Source: Flagellimonas spongiicola (lineage in GTDB: Bacteria > Bacteroidota > Bacteroidia > Flavobacteriales > Flavobacteriaceae). Taken from it: DNA of 64,000 nucleotides. Location: assembly GCF_023502425.1 (NCBI RefSeq), contig NZ_JAMFMA010000001.1, positions 620,001 to 684,000 of the forward strand. Reading direction: 5' to 3'. Of this stretch, positions 16,716 to 25,029 are shown in pieces (positions within the stretch are counted from its first letter, which is position 1; each line of letters begins with the position of its first letter). Both the position numbers and the translations under genes were made by a program. The notes under the pieces are model-generated. The model was not told the origin of the DNA. It was given only the letters and a program-made list of their open reading frames with translations, and did no database searches.

Positions 16716-17906
16716 CTAATTAAGGAACTCATAAATACCTGCGGCACCTTGTCCTGTGCCAACACACATGGTTACCATACCGTATTTACCTTTCATTTCA
16801 CGCTTGCGCATTTCATCAAAAAGTTGAACGGACAACTTTGCACCTGTGCATCCTAATGGATGTCCTAGGGCTATGGCTCCGCCGTTAACATTTACTATTT
16901 CTTGGTTTAATCCGAGTTCTCGGATTACTGCAAGTGACTGGGATGCAAAGGCTTCATTGAGTTCAATCAAACCTACATCCTCTTGTTTTAAACCTGCTTG
17001 TTTCAACGCTTTTGGTATGGCTTTGACTGGGCCTATACCCATGATTCTGGGCTCTACTCCGGCAGCGGCATAATTTACCAATCGGGCGATGGGTTCCAAA
17101 TTCAATTCTTTAACCATGTCCTCACTCATCACCATTACAAAGGCAGCGCCATCACTCATTTGAGATGAATTTCCGGCAGTAACGCTTCCACCAGCTGCGA
17201 ATACAGGTTTCAATTTGTTTAATGTAGGGATGTTGGTGCCTTTTCTTGGTCCCTCATCTTTGTTTACTGTATATGATTTGGTTTCTTTTTTACCCGCATC
17301 ATTGATAAAGGTGTGTTCCACTTCAATAGGGACTATTTGATCCTGGAATCTATTTTCCTCTTGTGCTTTCAAAGCTTTCATATGCGAATTGTAGGCAAAC
17401 ACATCTTGATCTTCACGGGAGACTTTGAATTGTTGGGCTACTGCTTCCGCAGTAAGTCCCATACCCCAATAGTAATCTTCATTTCCTTCTTTGGCAGTGG
17501 CATAATCCGGAGTGGGTTTATACCCTCCCATGGGAATATAGCTCATGCTTTCGGAGCCGCCTGCTATGATACAATCGGCCATACCTGACTGGATTTTTGC
17601 CGTTGCAATACCGATGGTTTCCAACCCAGACGCACAGTAACGGTTTACGGTTACACCAGGGACATCGTCAATATTAAGTCCCATTAGGGAAATTAATCGA
17701 GCCATATTCAATCCTTGTTCGGCTTCTGGCATGGCGTTACCAACGATAACATCATCAATACGTTTTTTATCTAGATTGGGTAGCTCTTTCATCATGTGTT
17801 CAATGGTTTCTGCTGCCAATTCATCAGGTCTTTTGAATCGGAAGAGTCCCCTAGGTGCTTTACCCACTGCTGTTCTATATGCTTTTACGATATAGGCTGT
17901 TTTCAT
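16716..17906 (-). CDS. fadA: Acetyl-CoA C-acyltransferase (3-ketoacyl-CoA thiolase)
   Basis: The 396-residue enzyme carries all thiolase catalytic elements: the acyl-accepting Cys in NRYCASGLETI (C91), GGAIALGHPLGCTGAKL with the catalytic His, and the C-terminal MCVGTGQGAAGIYE with the second Cys. It cleaves 3-ketoacyl-CoA in the last step of beta-oxidation. The length is normal for a cytoplasmic thiolase. It follows the unknown membrane-protein gene by 3 bp and is in the marR-led operon. Biosynthetic acetoacetyl-CoA thiolase is less likely, given the adjacent fadN- and fadE-type genes. Confidence 0.93.
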   Translation of the reverse strand: MKTAYIVKAYRTAVGKAPRGLFRFKRPDELAAETIEHMMKELPNLDKKRIDDVIVGNAMPEAEQGLNMARLISLMGLNIDDVPGVTVNRYCASGLETIGIATAKIQSGMADCIIAGGSESMSYIPMGGYKPTPDYATAKEGNEDYYWGMGLTAEAVAQQFKVSREDQDVFAYNSHMKALKAQEENRFQDQIVPIEVEHTFINDAGKKETKSYTVNKDEGPRKGTNIPTLNKLKPVFAAGGSVTAGNSSQMSDGAAFVMVMSEDMVKELNLEPIARLVNYAAAGVEPRIMGIGPVKAIPKALKQAGLKQEDVGLIELNEAFASQSLAVIRELGLNQEIVNVNGGAIALGHPLGCTGAKLSVQLFDEMRKREMKGKYGMVTMCVGTGQGAAGIYEFLN

Positions 17907-17909
17907 TTC

Positions 17910-18446
17910 TTAATTTTTAAATTCTGTTTTAGCCTTAAATTCTTCTTTATAATGTTTGTCATACTTAGAGTCGTAATACCAGTACTCGTCCAACACGGAC
18001 TTATAACCGATACGGATTCTGATATTTGGGATATTATGTTTTACAATGCGAGTTTGGTCATTGTAAGGAAGTCCAAATAGCATCATTGACTCACCAGCGG
18101 TAAATACGTAATTGCCAATGGTACTGTTGGTCAAAATATCGTAACCAAAGGTCCTTTCTGGATTTAAGGAACTCATGAGTTCATCTATATCGTTCATCGT
18201 TTTACCCTTGTATTCCACTTGGACAGAAGTTACTATTGCTGGACCAGTGCCCTTATTTGTAATTTGAATCCCAAAATGCGCATTGTTTGACTGTTGCGTT
18301 AAACTTAAATAGGGCCATACCATCGATTTCTGCTGGGATTTCATAATCCCTGCTTCATAAATAGAGGTAACCATGGCGATAATACTAATAACTAATGCCA
18401 TAAGTGTTCCAATACTCTGAAGACGATCAGCTCTGGTACTTGACAT
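17910..18446 (-). CDS. Unknown membrane-anchored protein in the beta-oxidation operon
   Basis: The 178-residue protein has one N-terminal membrane helix (about 12-32, IGTLMALVISIIAMVTSIYE). A domain of about 130 residues follows, starting MVWPYLSL and containing NKGTGPAIVTSVQVEYKG, which looks like a small beta-sandwich. I do not recognise a named family or a catalytic motif. It is packed between the bifunctional enzyme (5 bp) and thiolase (3 bp), so it is co-transcribed and perhaps coupled to them. A role in placing the oxidation complex at the membrane is only a guess. Confidence 0.75.
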   Translation of the reverse strand: MSSTRADRLQSIGTLMALVISIIAMVTSIYEAGIMKSQQKSMVWPYLSLTQQSNNAHFGIQITNKGTGPAIVTSVQVEYKGKTMNDIDELMSSLNPERTFGYDILTNSTIGNYVFTAGESMMLFGLPYNDQTRIVKHNIPNIRIRIGYKSVLDEYWYYDSKYDKHYKEEFKAKTEFKN

Positions 18447-18451
18447 ATTCC

Positions 18452-20857
18452 TTAATTACGCAACGGTTTTCCAGTTTTCAACATATGCTGAATACGCTCC
18501 AAGGTCTTTCTTTCAGTACATAATGATAGAAAAGCCTCTCTTTCAATATCCAATAGGTATTGCTCTGTTACATAACTGGCTTCTGACAAATCGCCACCAG
18601 CCATTACATAGGCCAATTTATTTGCCATTTTCTTATCATGTTCAGAGATATAGTGGCCTGCTTCCATTGAATCGGTTCCTACTAAGAACATTCCGAGTGC
18701 TTGCTTTCCGAGAACCTTTACATCCTTTCTCTTAACTGGTTTGGTGTATCCTGCCTCCGCCATCAACTTGGCATGTGCCTTGGCTGTTGCTATTTGTCGG
18801 TCTTTGTTGACCACCACTACATCTTTACTTTTTTGGAGGATACCCAAGTCAAATGCCTCATAGGCCGATGTGGAAACCTTGGCCATACCGATGGTCAAGA
18901 AGTATTCTTGCAGCACATTCAATTCCACATCATTTTTGCGGAAGGTATCTGAAGCACGCAGGGCCATCTCCTTAGAGCCACCACCGCCTGGAATAACGCC
19001 TACACCAAACTCTACCAGACCGATGTAAGTTTCTGCTGCTGCGACCACTTTATCTGCATGCATGGACAATTCACAACCTCCACCCAAACACATGCCATGA
19101 GGTGCAGAAATTGTTGGTATTGACGAATAACGCATTCGCATCATTGTGTCTTGGAAATATTTGATTGCCATGTTCAGTTCATCATACTCTTGTTCCACCG
19201 CCATCATGAAAATCATTCCAATATTAGCACCTACTGAAAAGTTGGCACCTTGATTTCCAACAACTAGTCCTTGGAAATCTTTCTCGGCAAGATCTACGGC
19301 TTTATTAAGGCCTGCGAGAACATCACCCCCTATGGTATTCATTTTAGATTGGAATTCAACATTTAGAATTCCGTCACCTAAATCTTCTATTACAACACCG
19401 CTATTTTTGAATACTTCATTGGTTTTTCGGATGTTGTCCAAAATAATAAAGGCATCTTGACCAGGAACTTTGGTCATTTCCTTTGAAGGGATATCGTAAA
19501 AATAGGTGGCACCGTCTTTGACTGCATAGAAGGCTGTATTTCCTACCTTTTGCATTTCGGTTACCCAAGCTGCAGGTTCAAGACCTTCAGCTTTAATAAA
19601 TTCCAAACCTTTCTCCAATCCAACGGCGTCCCAGATTTGAAATGGACCATGTTCCCAGCCAAAACCGGCCTTCATGGCATCATCAATCTTGTATAACTCG
19701 TCCGTAACCTCTGGGATTCGATGTGATACATAGGCAAAAAGTGCACCAAAACTCTTTCGGTAAAACTCGCCAGCTTTGTCTTTCCCATTGGTTAATACAG
19801 AAAATCTATCAACAACCTTGTCAATGGTTTTGGTCAATTCGAGTGTAGCGAATTTTGCACTCTTTTTTGACCTGTAGTCCATGGTGTCCAAGTCCAAAGT
19901 GAGAATTTCACTTTTACCGTTGTCACCTTTAATTTTTTTATAGAAACCTTGCCCTGTTTTACTTCCAAGCCATTTATTGTCAACCATGGTCTTGATGAAG
20001 TCTGGTAATTGAAAGAGTTCCAATCGTTCATCTTCCTTGCAATTTTCATGAATTCCATTTGCAACATGAACCAAGGTATCCAAGCCAACGACATCCACTG
20101 TTCTGAAGGTGGCTGATTTTGGCCTTCCGATAACTGGGCCGGTCAACTTGTCTACTTCTTCTACTGTCATTCCTAAATCCTTCACCGCATGAAAAAGACT
20201 TTGAATACTGAAAATCCCAATACGGTTTCCAATAAACGCTGGTGTATCTTTTGCAACTACGGAAGTTTTTCCTAGGAATTTCTCACCATATCCGTTTAGG
20301 AAGTCCAATACTTCTTGTGAAGTGTTTGGGCCAGGAATGATTTCGAAAAGTTTTAGGTATCTAGCAGGGTTAAAGAAGTGTGTGCCACAGAAGTGTTTTT
20401 GGAAATCTTCACTTCTTCCTTCATTCATGAATTTAATTGGAATACCTGAAGTGTTGGATGTGATCAAGGTACCTGGTGTACGATGTTTTTCAAGATTCTC
20501 GAAAACCTGTTTCTTGATGTCCAAACGCTCAACTACAACCTCTATAATCCAATCTACATCACCAACTTTGGCAATATCATCTTCCAAATTCCCAGTGGTT
20601 ATTCGGGAAGCGAATTTTTTATGGTAAATAGGGGAGGGTTTGGATTTTAAGGCACCTGCTAGGGAGTCATTTACAAGACGGTTACGAACTATCTTATCTT
20701 CCAAGCTGAGCCCCTTGGATTTTTCCTTTTCATTCAATTCTCTTGGAACAATGTCCAATAAAAGGACTTCGACTCCAATATTGGCAAAGTGACAAGCAAT
20801 GCCGCTACCCATGATTCCTGAACCGATAACAGCAACTTTATTGATATGCCTTTTCAT
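18452..20857 (-). CDS. fadN: Bifunctional 3-hydroxyacyl-CoA dehydrogenase / enoyl-CoA hydratase (FadN-type)
   Basis: The 801-residue protein begins with an NAD-binding Rossmann domain (VAVIGSGIMGSGIACHF, Gly at 12, 14, 17), followed by the 3HCDH C-terminal domain (GNRIG, VDVVGLDT). A crotonase domain lies at the C-terminal end with MCLGGGCELSMHAD and GLVEFGVGVIPGGGGS, giving the oxyanion-hole Gly and the two catalytic Glu. This order is the reverse of E. coli FadB and matches B. subtilis FadN. It hydrates enoyl-CoA and oxidises the 3-hydroxy product. It is preceded by marR at 12 bp and heads the enzyme part of the operon. Confidence 0.93.
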   Translation of the reverse strand: MKRHINKVAVIGSGIMGSGIACHFANIGVEVLLLDIVPRELNEKEKSKGLSLEDKIVRNRLVNDSLAGALKSKPSPIYHKKFASRITTGNLEDDIAKVGDVDWIIEVVVERLDIKKQVFENLEKHRTPGTLITSNTSGIPIKFMNEGRSEDFQKHFCGTHFFNPARYLKLFEIIPGPNTSQEVLDFLNGYGEKFLGKTSVVAKDTPAFIGNRIGIFSIQSLFHAVKDLGMTVEEVDKLTGPVIGRPKSATFRTVDVVGLDTLVHVANGIHENCKEDERLELFQLPDFIKTMVDNKWLGSKTGQGFYKKIKGDNGKSEILTLDLDTMDYRSKKSAKFATLELTKTIDKVVDRFSVLTNGKDKAGEFYRKSFGALFAYVSHRIPEVTDELYKIDDAMKAGFGWEHGPFQIWDAVGLEKGLEFIKAEGLEPAAWVTEMQKVGNTAFYAVKDGATYFYDIPSKEMTKVPGQDAFIILDNIRKTNEVFKNSGVVIEDLGDGILNVEFQSKMNTIGGDVLAGLNKAVDLAEKDFQGLVVGNQGANFSVGANIGMIFMMAVEQEYDELNMAIKYFQDTMMRMRYSSIPTISAPHGMCLGGGCELSMHADKVVAAAETYIGLVEFGVGVIPGGGGSKEMALRASDTFRKNDVELNVLQEYFLTIGMAKVSTSAYEAFDLGILQKSKDVVVVNKDRQIATAKAHAKLMAEAGYTKPVKRKDVKVLGKQALGMFLVGTDSMEAGHYISEHDKKMANKLAYVMAGGDLSEASYVTEQYLLDIEREAFLSLCTERKTLERIQHMLKTGKPLRN

Positions 20858-20869
20858 TAATGGATTGTA

Positions 20870-21316
20870 TTAATTTGTTGATTTTATATATATTTTCTTG
20901 TCGACAATAAGCTTGTTTATCACCGAAGCCGTTTTGAAGAAGCTTTGTAATTCCTCTTCTGAAACATTTTCTTTTACCACTTCATTGAATCGCAATACCA
21001 CGTCCTTAGAATCCTTTCTTTTTTCAAGCCCCAAAGCTGTTAAGTGTATTAACACACCTCTTCCATCTTTTGGATTAGGTTTGCGTTGAATGTAACCGCG
21101 TTCCTCGATACTTTTTAATATTCGGGAAAGACTTGTCGCCTCCATGCCCATTTTAGGTCCTAATGCAGTACTCGGAGTCCCCTTTTTTGGATCAATACTG
21201 AGTAAGGTAAACCCAATGGCCATGGTAAGTCCGTAGTTCTTGGCTTCTTCGTTATACATTTTACTTACTGCTTGCCAAGTGGCCCTGAGCGCATAATCAA
21301 TGGTCAAATCTTTCAT
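20870..21316 (-). CDS. MarR family transcriptional regulator of the beta-oxidation operon
   Basis: I take the ATG giving MKDLTIDYALRATWQAVSKMY. Longer in-frame starts up to 30 codons upstream would run through the palindrome and -7 box. The 148-residue protein has the MarR winged helix: LGPKMGMEATSLSRILKSIEERGYIQRKPNPKDGRGVLIHLT, with the DxR wing motif, flanked by dimerisation helices. MarR dimers bind palindromes and release them on binding a small ligand, which here could be an acyl-CoA or fatty acid (inference). It is the first gene of the minus-strand operon marR-fadN-unknown-fadA-4HB-fadE. Confidence 0.9.
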   Translation of the reverse strand: MKDLTIDYALRATWQAVSKMYNEEAKNYGLTMAIGFTLLSIDPKKGTPSTALGPKMGMEATSLSRILKSIEERGYIQRKPNPKDGRGVLIHLTALGLEKRKDSKDVVLRFNEVVKENVSEEELQSFFKTASVINKLIVDKKIYIKSTN

Positions 21317-21335
21317 AGAACAGGATTGGTGTCTC

Positions 21336-21369
21336 CAAATATACAAAAATATATTATGCATGCATAATA
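21336..21369 (-). promoter_or_regulatory. marR-fad operon promoter with 18-bp palindromic operator
   Basis: On the minus strand a perfect -7 box TATATTTG lies at 21343-21336, about 20 bp before the marR start codon. Directly upstream is the perfect palindrome TATTATGCATGCATAATA (21352-21369), which fills the spacer and reaches the -33 position. There is no good -33 TTG. A MarR dimer bound there would block RNA polymerase, so autorepression of the whole operon is likely. Promoter consensus is established for Bacteroidota; operator assignment is inferred. Confidence 0.75.
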
Positions 21370-21494
21370 AATTCAGTATTGTTATTCTATCCTTGTTTCC
21401 TCCCATGATGTATCCGTCAATTCAAAAGCACTATACGTCAATCGAGCCAAAAAATATCGAATGTATTGCCATAAACTGCATTAAAAATTTAAAC

Positions 21495-23036
21495 ATGATG
21501 AAATCGATTTACACGTTTTTGTTTGCAATTTTTGCAATCGCAACACTTTTTGTTTCCTGTAGTAAGGATAAAACAGATGATCAGGCTACACCTGAGGTTG
21601 ACTTACCTGAAGTTAATAGTTTTAGTCCGCAAACAGGACCTGTTGGAACGACAGTGACCATTAATGGCAGTGGATTTTCTGAAACTTCTGGAGGTAATGT
21701 GATTCAGTTTGCTGGTACTACAGCGGAAATTACTTCCGAAGCCACCAATAAATTAGTTGTAACTGTACCTTCTGGAGCAACAACTGGTTCGATTACGGTG
21801 AAAGTAGGAGCCAACACGGGGACTTCAAGTACAAGCTTTACCGTAACCACTACCAATGAAACCGCAATTGAGTTAGATGTTTCAAGCTTGGAGATGTTCA
21901 CTTTTGATATTGAATCCATAGAAATCACAAATCTGCAGGATTTAGAGGGGCAAACTGTTTCCTGGACTTCCGAGGATGAAAGCATTGTAACCGTAAGTGA
22001 AGGTACAGTTATAGCCCACGCAGCAGGCGAAACCAATATCACAGTTATGGTAGGGGAACAAACTAGCATCGTATCTGTTATTGTAAATCCTAATATTTAT
22101 GCGGTAGGGTATCAAGATGGATATGATTTTGCGATGCTTTGGAAAAATGGAGAATCCATCGCCTTAACAAACGGTTTGTCAGAGTCTAGTGCCAACTCAA
22201 TTGCTGTTTCTGATGAGGGCGATACTTATATTGGAGGTTATGTTGTCGAAAACAATGTCTACAGAGCTACCGTATGGTGGAATGATGTTGTGCATTATAC
22301 CTTGGGAGATCCTATGTTTCATTCCGTAGTAAACAGCGTCTATTTGGCGGATAACGGAGATATTTATACAGCAGGGTACATTCGAGATGAAAATGGGGAT
22401 AGACATGCCCATATTACACTAAATGGTCAACTTCTATATTATGATGAAGATGAGTCGGAAGCTGAAGACATTATTTTGAATGGATTTCAAGTTGTGTTTG
22501 TTGGCAATAAATTTGACATAGAAAATGATAATGATGTTGCCGTTATGTGGGTAAATGGTGCAGAGGATTTAGTATTTGATGATGAATACGATCAAATTGG
22601 CGCATACTCAACGGCTAGTAAGATTCAAATTGTTAATGGTAGTCCTTATGTATTAGGGTCAAGCTATTATTATGAGGATCAAATTCAAAAGGGTCTATTT
22701 TGGGATACCGGTGAGTTAGACTATTCGGAGGGGAATGACGTACGATTTTATGATTTAACAGTTGATGCTTTTGGAAATAATACCTATTTGGTAGGGACTA
22801 GAAATGGTCATGCTGCATTGTGGCAAAATCAAGAAATATTGTATTCCTACTCTTTTGGTGAAGGCACAAATTCAATTGCGAGGGCCGTGGTAGAATATAA
22901 TGGAGAAATACTAGTCGGTGGTTCGAAAAATGAAGGAAATGGTTATGTTGGAAAAATTTGGTCAGGCAATATGGAAGAGTTTTCTTTTACTGGTGATAAT
23001 GGGAATACTGAGGTATACGATATTCTAGTAAGGTAA
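21495..23036 (+). CDS. Lipoprotein with IPT/TIG and Big_2-like domains and a C-terminal repeat propeller
   Basis: The chosen start is the tandem ATG-ATG giving MMKSIYTFLFAIFAIATLFVSCSKD, a lipoprotein signal with the lipid Cys in FVSC. Upstream in-frame codons cross the marR promoter region. The protein has about 513 residues: an IPT/TIG domain (PEVNSFSPQTGPVGTTVTINGSGF...), a Big_2-like domain (VSWTSEDESIVTVSEGTVIAHAAGETNITV) and then about 320 residues of repeats of type IYAVGYQDG..AMLWKNGE / TYIGGYV..ATVWWND / VVGTRNGHAALWQNQ. Such proteins are surface or periplasmic in Bacteroidota. Function is unknown. It is divergent from marR and ends at a strong terminator. Confidence 0.8.
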   Translation: MMKSIYTFLFAIFAIATLFVSCSKDKTDDQATPEVDLPEVNSFSPQTGPVGTTVTINGSGFSETSGGNVIQFAGTTAEITSEATNKLVVTVPSGATTGSITVKVGANTGTSSTSFTVTTTNETAIELDVSSLEMFTFDIESIEITNLQDLEGQTVSWTSEDESIVTVSEGTVIAHAAGETNITVMVGEQTSIVSVIVNPNIYAVGYQDGYDFAMLWKNGESIALTNGLSESSANSIAVSDEGDTYIGGYVVENNVYRATVWWNDVVHYTLGDPMFHSVVNSVYLADNGDIYTAGYIRDENGDRHAHITLNGQLLYYDEDESEAEDIILNGFQVVFVGNKFDIENDNDVAVMWVNGAEDLVFDDEYDQIGAYSTASKIQIVNGSPYVLGSSYYYEDQIQKGLFWDTGELDYSEGNDVRFYDLTVDAFGNNTYLVGTRNGHAALWQNQEILYSYSFGEGTNSIARAVVEYNGEILVGGSKNEGNGYVGKIWSGNMEEFSFTGDNGNTEVYDILVR

Positions 23037-23060
23037 TAGAGACTAACTTGGAAAGTTAAA

Positions 23061-23088
23061 AGGGCACTACATCTAGTGCCCTTTTTTT
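23061..23088 (+). terminator. Intrinsic terminator
   Basis: An 8-bp stem AGGGCACT / AGTGCCCT with a 6-base loop is followed by a run of seven T. It lies 25 bp after the lipoprotein gene. The T-run overlaps the stop codon of the convergent acyl-CoA ligase gene. Confidence 0.85.
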
Positions 23089-24856
23089 AATACCCGTATA
23101 TACTATTATAAAGGTCGATATACTTTTCTTTTACAATCTTTCTTCGGAGTTTCATGGTTGGTGTTAAATGTCCATCATCTATGCTCCATACATCAGGCGT
23201 CAGACGGAATTGTTTTACTTTTTCCCATTTGGCAAAGTCTTCATTGGCCAAATCTACTTCTTCTTGGATACGGGCAATTACTTTTTCATTTAATGTGATA
23301 TCCGAGTTTGCCCCAACCGTCAAGTTATGGCGGGTAGCCCATTCATTTAAAAATTCAAAATTAGGCTGAATCAATGCCGCTGGCATTTTTTCCCCTTCAC
23401 CAACTACCATGATTTGCTCAATGAATCTGGATTGCTTAAATCTGTTTTCCAAAAGTTGCGGTGCTACGTATTTACCACCTGAAGTTTTGAACATCTCCTT
23501 CTTGCGATCGGTAATACGAAGAAACCCTTCGGCATCGAATTCACCGATGTCACCAGTGTGGAAATATCCATTCTTTAATACTTCGGCGGTTTTGGCCTCG
23601 TCTTTATAATAGCCCATCATCACATTAGGGCCTTTGCAAAGAATCTCGCCATCATCGGCAATTTTCACTTCAACACCTTGAATAACCTTACCCACGGAAC
23701 CGATTTTCCAACCTTTGTTTCTTTCGTCGTTAACCGTGATAACAGGTGAAGTTTCTGTTAAACCGTAGCCTTCCATAACCGGCATGCCGGCCGCAGCAAA
23801 TACCCGTGCCAAACGGGCTTGTAGGGCAGCACTTCCTGAAACCATTGTTCTAAGGTTTCCACCCAAGGCTTCCTGCCATTTACTAAAAATAAGCTTTCGG
23901 GCTATCCCTAGTTTCTTTTCGTACCACCACCCATTTTGGCCATAGGGTTCATATTTCAAGCCTAATTCAACAGCCCAGAAGAATAATTTTTTCTTGATTC
24001 CGGTTAAAGCGGCACCCTTGGCAATAATGGCGTCATAGACCTTCTCCAGTAATCTTGGCACAACCGTCATCACATCTGGTTTAACCTCTTTTACATTATC
24101 ACTGATTTTGTCCAGGCCTTCCGCAAAATGAATTTCAATCCCGCAATAGCAATAGAGATATAAGATCATTCGCTCAAAAATATGGCATACGGGTAGAAAA
24201 CTAAGTGCAATTCCACCTGTTTCAAATGGTACCCTTGGTTGACTGTTGAGTACATTGGATACTATATTATCATGTGAAAGCATTACCCCTTTTGGACGCC
24301 CTGTTGTCCCTGAGGTGTAGATTAAGGTAGCCAAATCTGCAGCTTGAACCGATTCTTTTAATTCCTCAACCTTGGACTGGGTATTTTCGTCTGCTCCTTT
24401 TTCCTTCACTTGGGACCAATGGTTGCAATTGTCTAATTGGTCAAAGGAATAAACATCTTTTAGATTTTTGAGATTTCCACTAATGGCAAGCACCTTTTGA
24501 AGTACTTCCTCACAGGACACAAAGCAATATTTTGCTTCGGAATGATTTAGAACATATTCGTAATCTTCTTCGGAAATGGTAGGATAAATTGGGACGGTCT
24601 GGGCACCTAATTGTAAAACGCCAATATCCATGATGTTCCATTCCGTTCTATTGGTCATGGAGATAATGGCAATTTTATCATTGGGTTTTACCCCCATTTG
24701 TAACAACCCCCGGCTAATGGCATTGGCTTGGTTTAAATAGTCCTGTGTAGAGGTAGCTATCCATTCACCATTTTGTTTGGTAACCAGCGATTTATCAAGG
24801 GGGAAATTTTCCAATTGAAAGTATGGAAAATCAAATAATCTGGTAACTGTTTGCAT
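23087..24856 (-). CDS. Long-chain acyl-CoA synthetase (AMP-binding)
   Basis: The 589-residue enzyme has the ANL-superfamily P-loop LIYTSGTTGRPKGVMLSHDN (about 179-198), the A5 motif GYGLTETSP, the YFHTGDIGEFDAEGFLRITDRKKEMFKTSGGKYVAPQ hinge block and a C-terminal Lys-bearing segment (LTPTMKLRRK). The length and the FFWAVELGLKYE-type linker fit FACL enzymes of long-chain type. It activates fatty acids with ATP and CoA at the inner face of the membrane. It is close to the fad operon but separate from it, with its own upstream region containing an interrupted inverted repeat. Confidence 0.92.
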   Translation of the reverse strand: MQTVTRLFDFPYFQLENFPLDKSLVTKQNGEWIATSTQDYLNQANAISRGLLQMGVKPNDKIAIISMTNRTEWNIMDIGVLQLGAQTVPIYPTISEEDYEYVLNHSEAKYCFVSCEEVLQKVLAISGNLKNLKDVYSFDQLDNCNHWSQVKEKGADENTQSKVEELKESVQAADLATLIYTSGTTGRPKGVMLSHDNIVSNVLNSQPRVPFETGGIALSFLPVCHIFERMILYLYCYCGIEIHFAEGLDKISDNVKEVKPDVMTVVPRLLEKVYDAIIAKGAALTGIKKKLFFWAVELGLKYEPYGQNGWWYEKKLGIARKLIFSKWQEALGGNLRTMVSGSAALQARLARVFAAAGMPVMEGYGLTETSPVITVNDERNKGWKIGSVGKVIQGVEVKIADDGEILCKGPNVMMGYYKDEAKTAEVLKNGYFHTGDIGEFDAEGFLRITDRKKEMFKTSGGKYVAPQLLENRFKQSRFIEQIMVVGEGEKMPAALIQPNFEFLNEWATRHNLTVGANSDITLNEKVIARIQEEVDLANEDFAKWEKVKQFRLTPDVWSIDDGHLTPTMKLRRKIVKEKYIDLYNSIYGY

Positions 24857-24875
24857 AGTAAGTTTCTGTAAAGTA

Positions 24876-24945
24876 ATTGCAAAATAGGGAAAGGAGGCGG
24901 GATTTTAAAATGGAATTACCAAATGAAGCCCTATTTAATTGCAAT
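24876..24945. repeat. Interrupted inverted repeat upstream of the acyl-CoA synthetase gene
   Basis: ATTGCAAAATAGGG (24876-24889) is mirrored by CCCTATTTAATTGCAAT (24929-24945): an 8-bp arm AAATAGGG/CCCTATTT and a 6-bp arm ATTGCA/TGCAAT, with a 3-base bulge and 39 bases between. It lies 20-90 bp before the start codon, where promoter or operator would be. It could bind a dimeric regulator or form an RNA hairpin. The rest of this 173-bp gap shows nothing clear. Confidence 0.4.
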
Positions 24946-25029
24946 ATCTTTAATGAAAATCTAAAACCTTTTTCAGGCCTTGGAATATATCAATGATGTT
25001 TTTATTCCACTTAACTATAAGTAAACAAA

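Noticed and set aside
21300-21494. Longer N-terminus for the IPT/TIG lipoprotein
   Set aside because: The extension crosses the marR operator and promoter and would bury the lipoprotein signal; the ATG-ATG start is preferred.
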